Source: an uncultured Prevotellaceae bacterium
GTDB lineage: Bacteria; Bacteroidota; Bacteroidia; Bacteroidales; Bacteroidaceae
Assembly (NCBI GenBank): GCA_900316285.1
Contig: ONCG01000001.1
Span: 124,001 to 188,000, forward strand
Direction: 5' to 3'
Length of the DNA: 64,000 nt
This document shows positions 61,813-64,000 of this stretch, piece by piece; the first letter of the stretch is position 1, and the number at the start of each line of letters is the position of its first letter. A model generated the notes under the pieces. That model searched no databases. It saw only the letters and a list, made by a program, of their open reading frames with translations, and was not told the origin of the DNA. Made by a program: the position numbers and the translations under genes.

Positions 61813-63309
61813 CGGCCAATTCACGAGAAACACACACTCCGTGGCACGTGTAAAGGCGGTATAGAGCCAATGCACGTAGTCGGCATCCAGCATTTCTGAT
61901 GTCACATATCCCTGATCGATATACACATGTGCCCACTGGCCGCCTTGTGCCTTGTGGCAGGTGACGGCATAGGCAAACTTCACCTGCAAGGCATTATAGT
62001 GTTCGTCTTCCTTCAACTTCTTCAGGCGCTCGCTTTTCGGACGTACGTCGGCATAGTCTTCCATCACCTTATTAAATAATTGCTCGCTCTGCTCACGCGT
62101 CAGGGCAGGAGCCTCCGTGGTCAGCGTGTCGAGCATCACCAGCGACTGCAATTCATAGTCGTCGTAGTCGGGGAACTGCAGCCACACGTTGGCAAAGCGG
62201 AAGCCGTAGAGCTCATGCACATTCCGCACGCGCTGCACAACGGCTTGGTCGCCATTGGCAATGAAGTCCAATACTTCGGAACCAACCGCGCCTCCTCCTA
62301 ATGAAGAGCTGTCAGCAGCGCCACTGCTCCCCTCTCCTTGAAGGGGTTGGGGGAGGCCATACTTATTCTTCACCACCATCAGCCGATCACCGGTGGTGAG
62401 TTCCTCCTCACGACCGAGAATGCTATTGCGAATGCCCATGTTATAGATGTTTGCCCGCTTATTGCTGCGCGTCACCACAATGGTCTCGTCGGTGCCCACA
62501 TGGCTATAACTGGTGTTCAGCGACTCGATGAGTTCATCGCCGGGAACCCTTCGCACATCGGCAAACATCTTGATGCGCAGGGCAATATCGAGCGGTGAGA
62601 GGCGAGGCTCCTGCAATTCTTCCAGTCCATTTGGCTCAGGAAGGAAACTGCGAATCTGCGTAGCATTCCAAAGGATGCCACTCTCTTCCTCTTGGCGCAC
62701 CACCTCGTTGAGCGTGCTCTCAAAAACGCGAAGCCCATAGTTGCGCAGCACCTCTGCCTCTAGGGCCGGGGCTTCCTCCTCGCCCACGGGTGGCAACTGT
62801 GCAGGATCGCCGATGAGAATCATCCGGCAATCGCCCGGACCACCATAGACGAACTGCACGAGGTCGTCGAGCAGACTGCTTCCCAACAGACTGCCATCGC
62901 CAAACAGCGACGAGCTGCCAGTGCTGATCATCGAGGCCTCATCGACGAAGAACAACGCATTGCGCAAACTGTTAAAGCCCAGGCTGAATCCTCCTTCCAG
63001 ACTTTTCTGCCGATAGATGCGGCGGTGAATGGTGGAAGCCTGCTCACCGCTGTTCAGCGAGAACACCTTCGCCGCACGACCCGTGGGAGCCAGCAGCACC
63101 AGCTTCTGCCCGAGTCGTTTCAGCGTGCGCACCATCGCACTGGCCAGCGTGGTCTTACCCGTACCTGCCGACCCACGCAGAATCATCACCGGCTGTCCTT
63201 CGCGACAAGCTAGAAACCGCGTGAAGCAATCCACCGCCAGGTGTTGCTCGCGTGTCGGCGGGAATCCCACCTCTTGTTCTACCCGAAATATAAATTCATC
63301 TATCGTCAT
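61810..63309 (-). CDS. RecD/Pif1-like AAA helicase
   Basis: 499 aa superfamily 1B helicase. Walker A LRGSAGTGKTTLASAM (about 45-60), motif Ia LLAPTGRAAKVF, Walker B FFVDEASMIS, GDPAQLPPVGEEE, VVTRSNKRANIYN, and the C-terminal YAVTCHKAQGGQWAHVYID and YTAFTRATECVFLV. Related to the conserved Bacteroidota exonuclease-V-alpha-like helicase next to DUF3822. DNA repair role inferred. Residues about 318-344 are a G/S/A-rich insert derived from a family B repeat. Confidence 0.9.
   Translation of the reverse strand: MTIDEFIFRVEQEVGFPPTREQHLAVDCFTRFLACREGQPVMILRGSAGTGKTTLASAMVRTLKRLGQKLVLLAPTGRAAKVFSLNSGEQASTIHRRIYRQKSLEGGFSLGFNSLRNALFFVDEASMISTGSSSLFGDGSLLGSSLLDDLVQFVYGGPGDCRMILIGDPAQLPPVGEEEAPALEAEVLRNYGLRVFESTLNEVVRQEEESGILWNATQIRSFLPEPNGLEELQEPRLSPLDIALRIKMFADVRRVPGDELIESLNTSYSHVGTDETIVVTRSNKRANIYNMGIRNSILGREEELTTGDRLMVVKNKYGLPQPLQGEGSSGAADSSSLGGGAVGSEVLDFIANGDQAVVQRVRNVHELYGFRFANVWLQFPDYDDYELQSLVMLDTLTTEAPALTREQSEQLFNKVMEDYADVRPKSERLKKLKEDEHYNALQVKFAYAVTCHKAQGGQWAHVYIDQGYVTSEMLDADYVHWLYTAFTRATECVFLVNWP
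62278..62358. repeat. In-frame family B repeat in the helicase gene
   Basis: CTCCCCTCTCCTTGAAGGGG followed by TTGGGGGAGG; adds PLQGEGSSGAADSSSLGGGA-type residues between a beta strand (DRLMVVKNKYGL) and SEVLDFIANGD. Confidence 0.6.
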
Positions 63310-63414
63310 GCTTTGTTTACAATCTTTACAGCATTTAGCTCACAAATTTGTATCTTTCCACGAAAGAAAAACAGATTTCTTCAAACGACTGGCAAATAAT
63401 TCGATTTTTTTATC

Positions 63415-63422
63415 TAAATTTG
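63415..63422 (+). promoter_or_regulatory. Promoter -7 element upstream of the small membrane ORF
   Basis: TAAATTTG, 50 bases before the ATG at 63472. Confidence 0.45.
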
Positions 63423-63471
63423 TAGCCGACATCTGAGTAATCAGCTGCAAAGGTAGCAAAAAATCTCGAGA

Positions 63472-63558
63472 ATGAAATATAAAATCAACCATAATTACCT
63501 GCTGTTGCTGTGTGCCATCATCCTGATGGTGCTCTGTGTGCTCAGCGTCCTATCATAA
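63472..63558 (+). CDS. 28-residue single-span membrane peptide, possibly truncated
   Basis: ATG at 63472, MKYKINHNYLLLLCAIILM then VLCVLSVLS and a stop. One membrane span with a basic N-terminus. The stop comes 5 bases before the dispersed repeat at 63564, so it may be the surviving start of a longer gene. A promoter-like TAAATTTG supports expression. Function unknown. Confidence 0.45.
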   Translation: MKYKINHNYLLLLCAIILMVLCVLSVLS

Positions 63559-63563
63559 ACTAG

Positions 63564-63650
63564 AACTTTTGGAACAGCGAGAGCCAATGATGCTTGCATC
63601 TATTTGGCCGAGTCGTGACAAAAGTCATGGAACAAAGTTACATAACATCG
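63564..63650. repeat. Dispersed 80-bp repeat, copy 2
   Basis: Inverted relative to 46900-46985; shares TGATGCTTGCATC and GAGTCGTGACAAAAGTCATG. Followed by ATCTCAACTTCTCAACTTCT tandem words up to the next start. Confidence 0.75.
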
Positions 63651-63686
63651 CAACATCTCAACTTCTCAACTTCTCAACATCGCAAC

Positions 63687-64000
63687 ATGAACAACCGACT
63701 CATCATACGCGTCACCAAGAGCTCGCTGCTCTTCGCCGTTGCCGACCCTGCAGAACAAAACAAGGTGGCCTTCGAGCCATACATCATGAAGAGTGGCATC
63801 TCCCTGGCTGCAAACCTGCGCGAGGCATTCCGCACCAGCGACCTCCTGAACAGAGACTACGAGCGAGCCATGCTCGAGGTGAACACCCCCACCATGCTCG
63901 TTCCCATCCAGGAATTCGACGAGCAGAGCCTCCGCGAACTCTATAACGCCACCTTCTCCGGCTACGAGAGCTATGCGCTCATCCGCCAGGTGCTGCCGCA
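63687..64000 (+). CDS. DUF3822 family protein, cut by the window end
   Basis: At least 104 codons, open at the right edge. Starts MNNRLIIRVTKSSLLFAVAD and has FEPYIMKSGISLAANLREAF, which matches the DUF3822 family as I recall it. The fold is related to actin-like/ASKHA ATPases by prediction only. In other Bacteroidales it lies beside the RecD-like helicase and before rsmD, as here for the helicase. Function not known. Confidence 0.75.
   Translation, partial: MNNRLIIRVTKSSLLFAVADPAEQNKVAFEPYIMKSGISLAANLREAFRTSDLLNRDYERAMLEVNTPTMLVPIQEFDEQSLRELYNATFSGYESYALIRQVLP

Overview
The window looks like a chromosomal segment of a Bacteroidales bacterium, most likely Prevotella/Segatella-like. The basis is gene content (GH92 mannosidase, BspA-type leucine-rich repeats, DUF349, DUF3822, DUF5683), the conserved blocks rsfS-ftsH-cdsA and parA-parB-DUF5683-mltD-relA/spoT, and many promoters of the Bacteroidota type (TTTG/TTG, about 19-20 bases, then TAnnTTTG). 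The genus is an inference; no rRNA is present.

Region 1 (1-16.8 kb, all minus strand) is a surface-polysaccharide locus. It holds two NDP-sugar dehydrogenases, a DegT aminotransferase, two ATP-grasp ligases, a second aminotransferase-like protein, a GNAT acyltransferase, a 3-hydroxyacyl-CoA dehydrogenase, an SCP2-type thiolase, a Wzx flippase, three glycosyltransferases, a hexapeptide acetyltransferase and a Wzy-like polymerase. Most genes overlap or abut, so one long operon is likely. Genes at 1.3-6.4 kb are visibly AT-rich. Thiolase, dehydrogenase and GNAT together suggest an unusual acyl decoration such as a 3-hydroxyacyl amino sugar.

Region 2 (16.8-25.9 kb) is an accessory island with every gene on the minus strand. 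Short cassettes are separated by arrays of small palindromes: a STAS/ATPase pair, a 27-codon remnant of a second ugd, DUF3791-DUF3990-DUF3791, an MNT antitoxin with a truncated HEPN partner, a VapE-like protein, dinD, and a truncated BRO-type antirepressor. At its end is a structured RNA of about 210 nt with 6S-like architecture and its own promoter.

Region 3 (25.9-48 kb) is mostly housekeeping: rsmA, a YbhN-like membrane protein, a GxxExxY nuclease-like gene between inverted repeats, pepD, a HAD phosphatase, GH92, corA behind a candidate leader-peptide attenuator, a DUF349 protein, tRNA-Gln, rsfS-ftsH-cdsA-ygjP, tRNA-Val, a serine hydrolase, two gene fragments joined tail to tail (nhaC and an FAD oxidoreductase), lpxB and surE.

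Region 4 (48-64 kb) holds parA, parB, a DUF5683 protein, a MltD-like transglycosylase, relA/spoT, a pectinesterase, a MerR regulator, alaS, a STAS protein, a BspA-like LRR protein, an outer-membrane-barrel candidate, a RecD-like helicase and the start of a DUF3822 gene.

The most striking features are (a) arrays of triloop hairpins whose stems vary with compensation while the linkers stay fixed, (b) related short repeats inserted in frame inside real genes, including rsmA, lpxB and cdsA, (c) two unrelated tandem arrays with the same 22-bp period, (d) the corA leader with mutually exclusive stems, and (e) the 6S-like RNA candidate. Residue and base counts were made by eye and may be off by a few positions.
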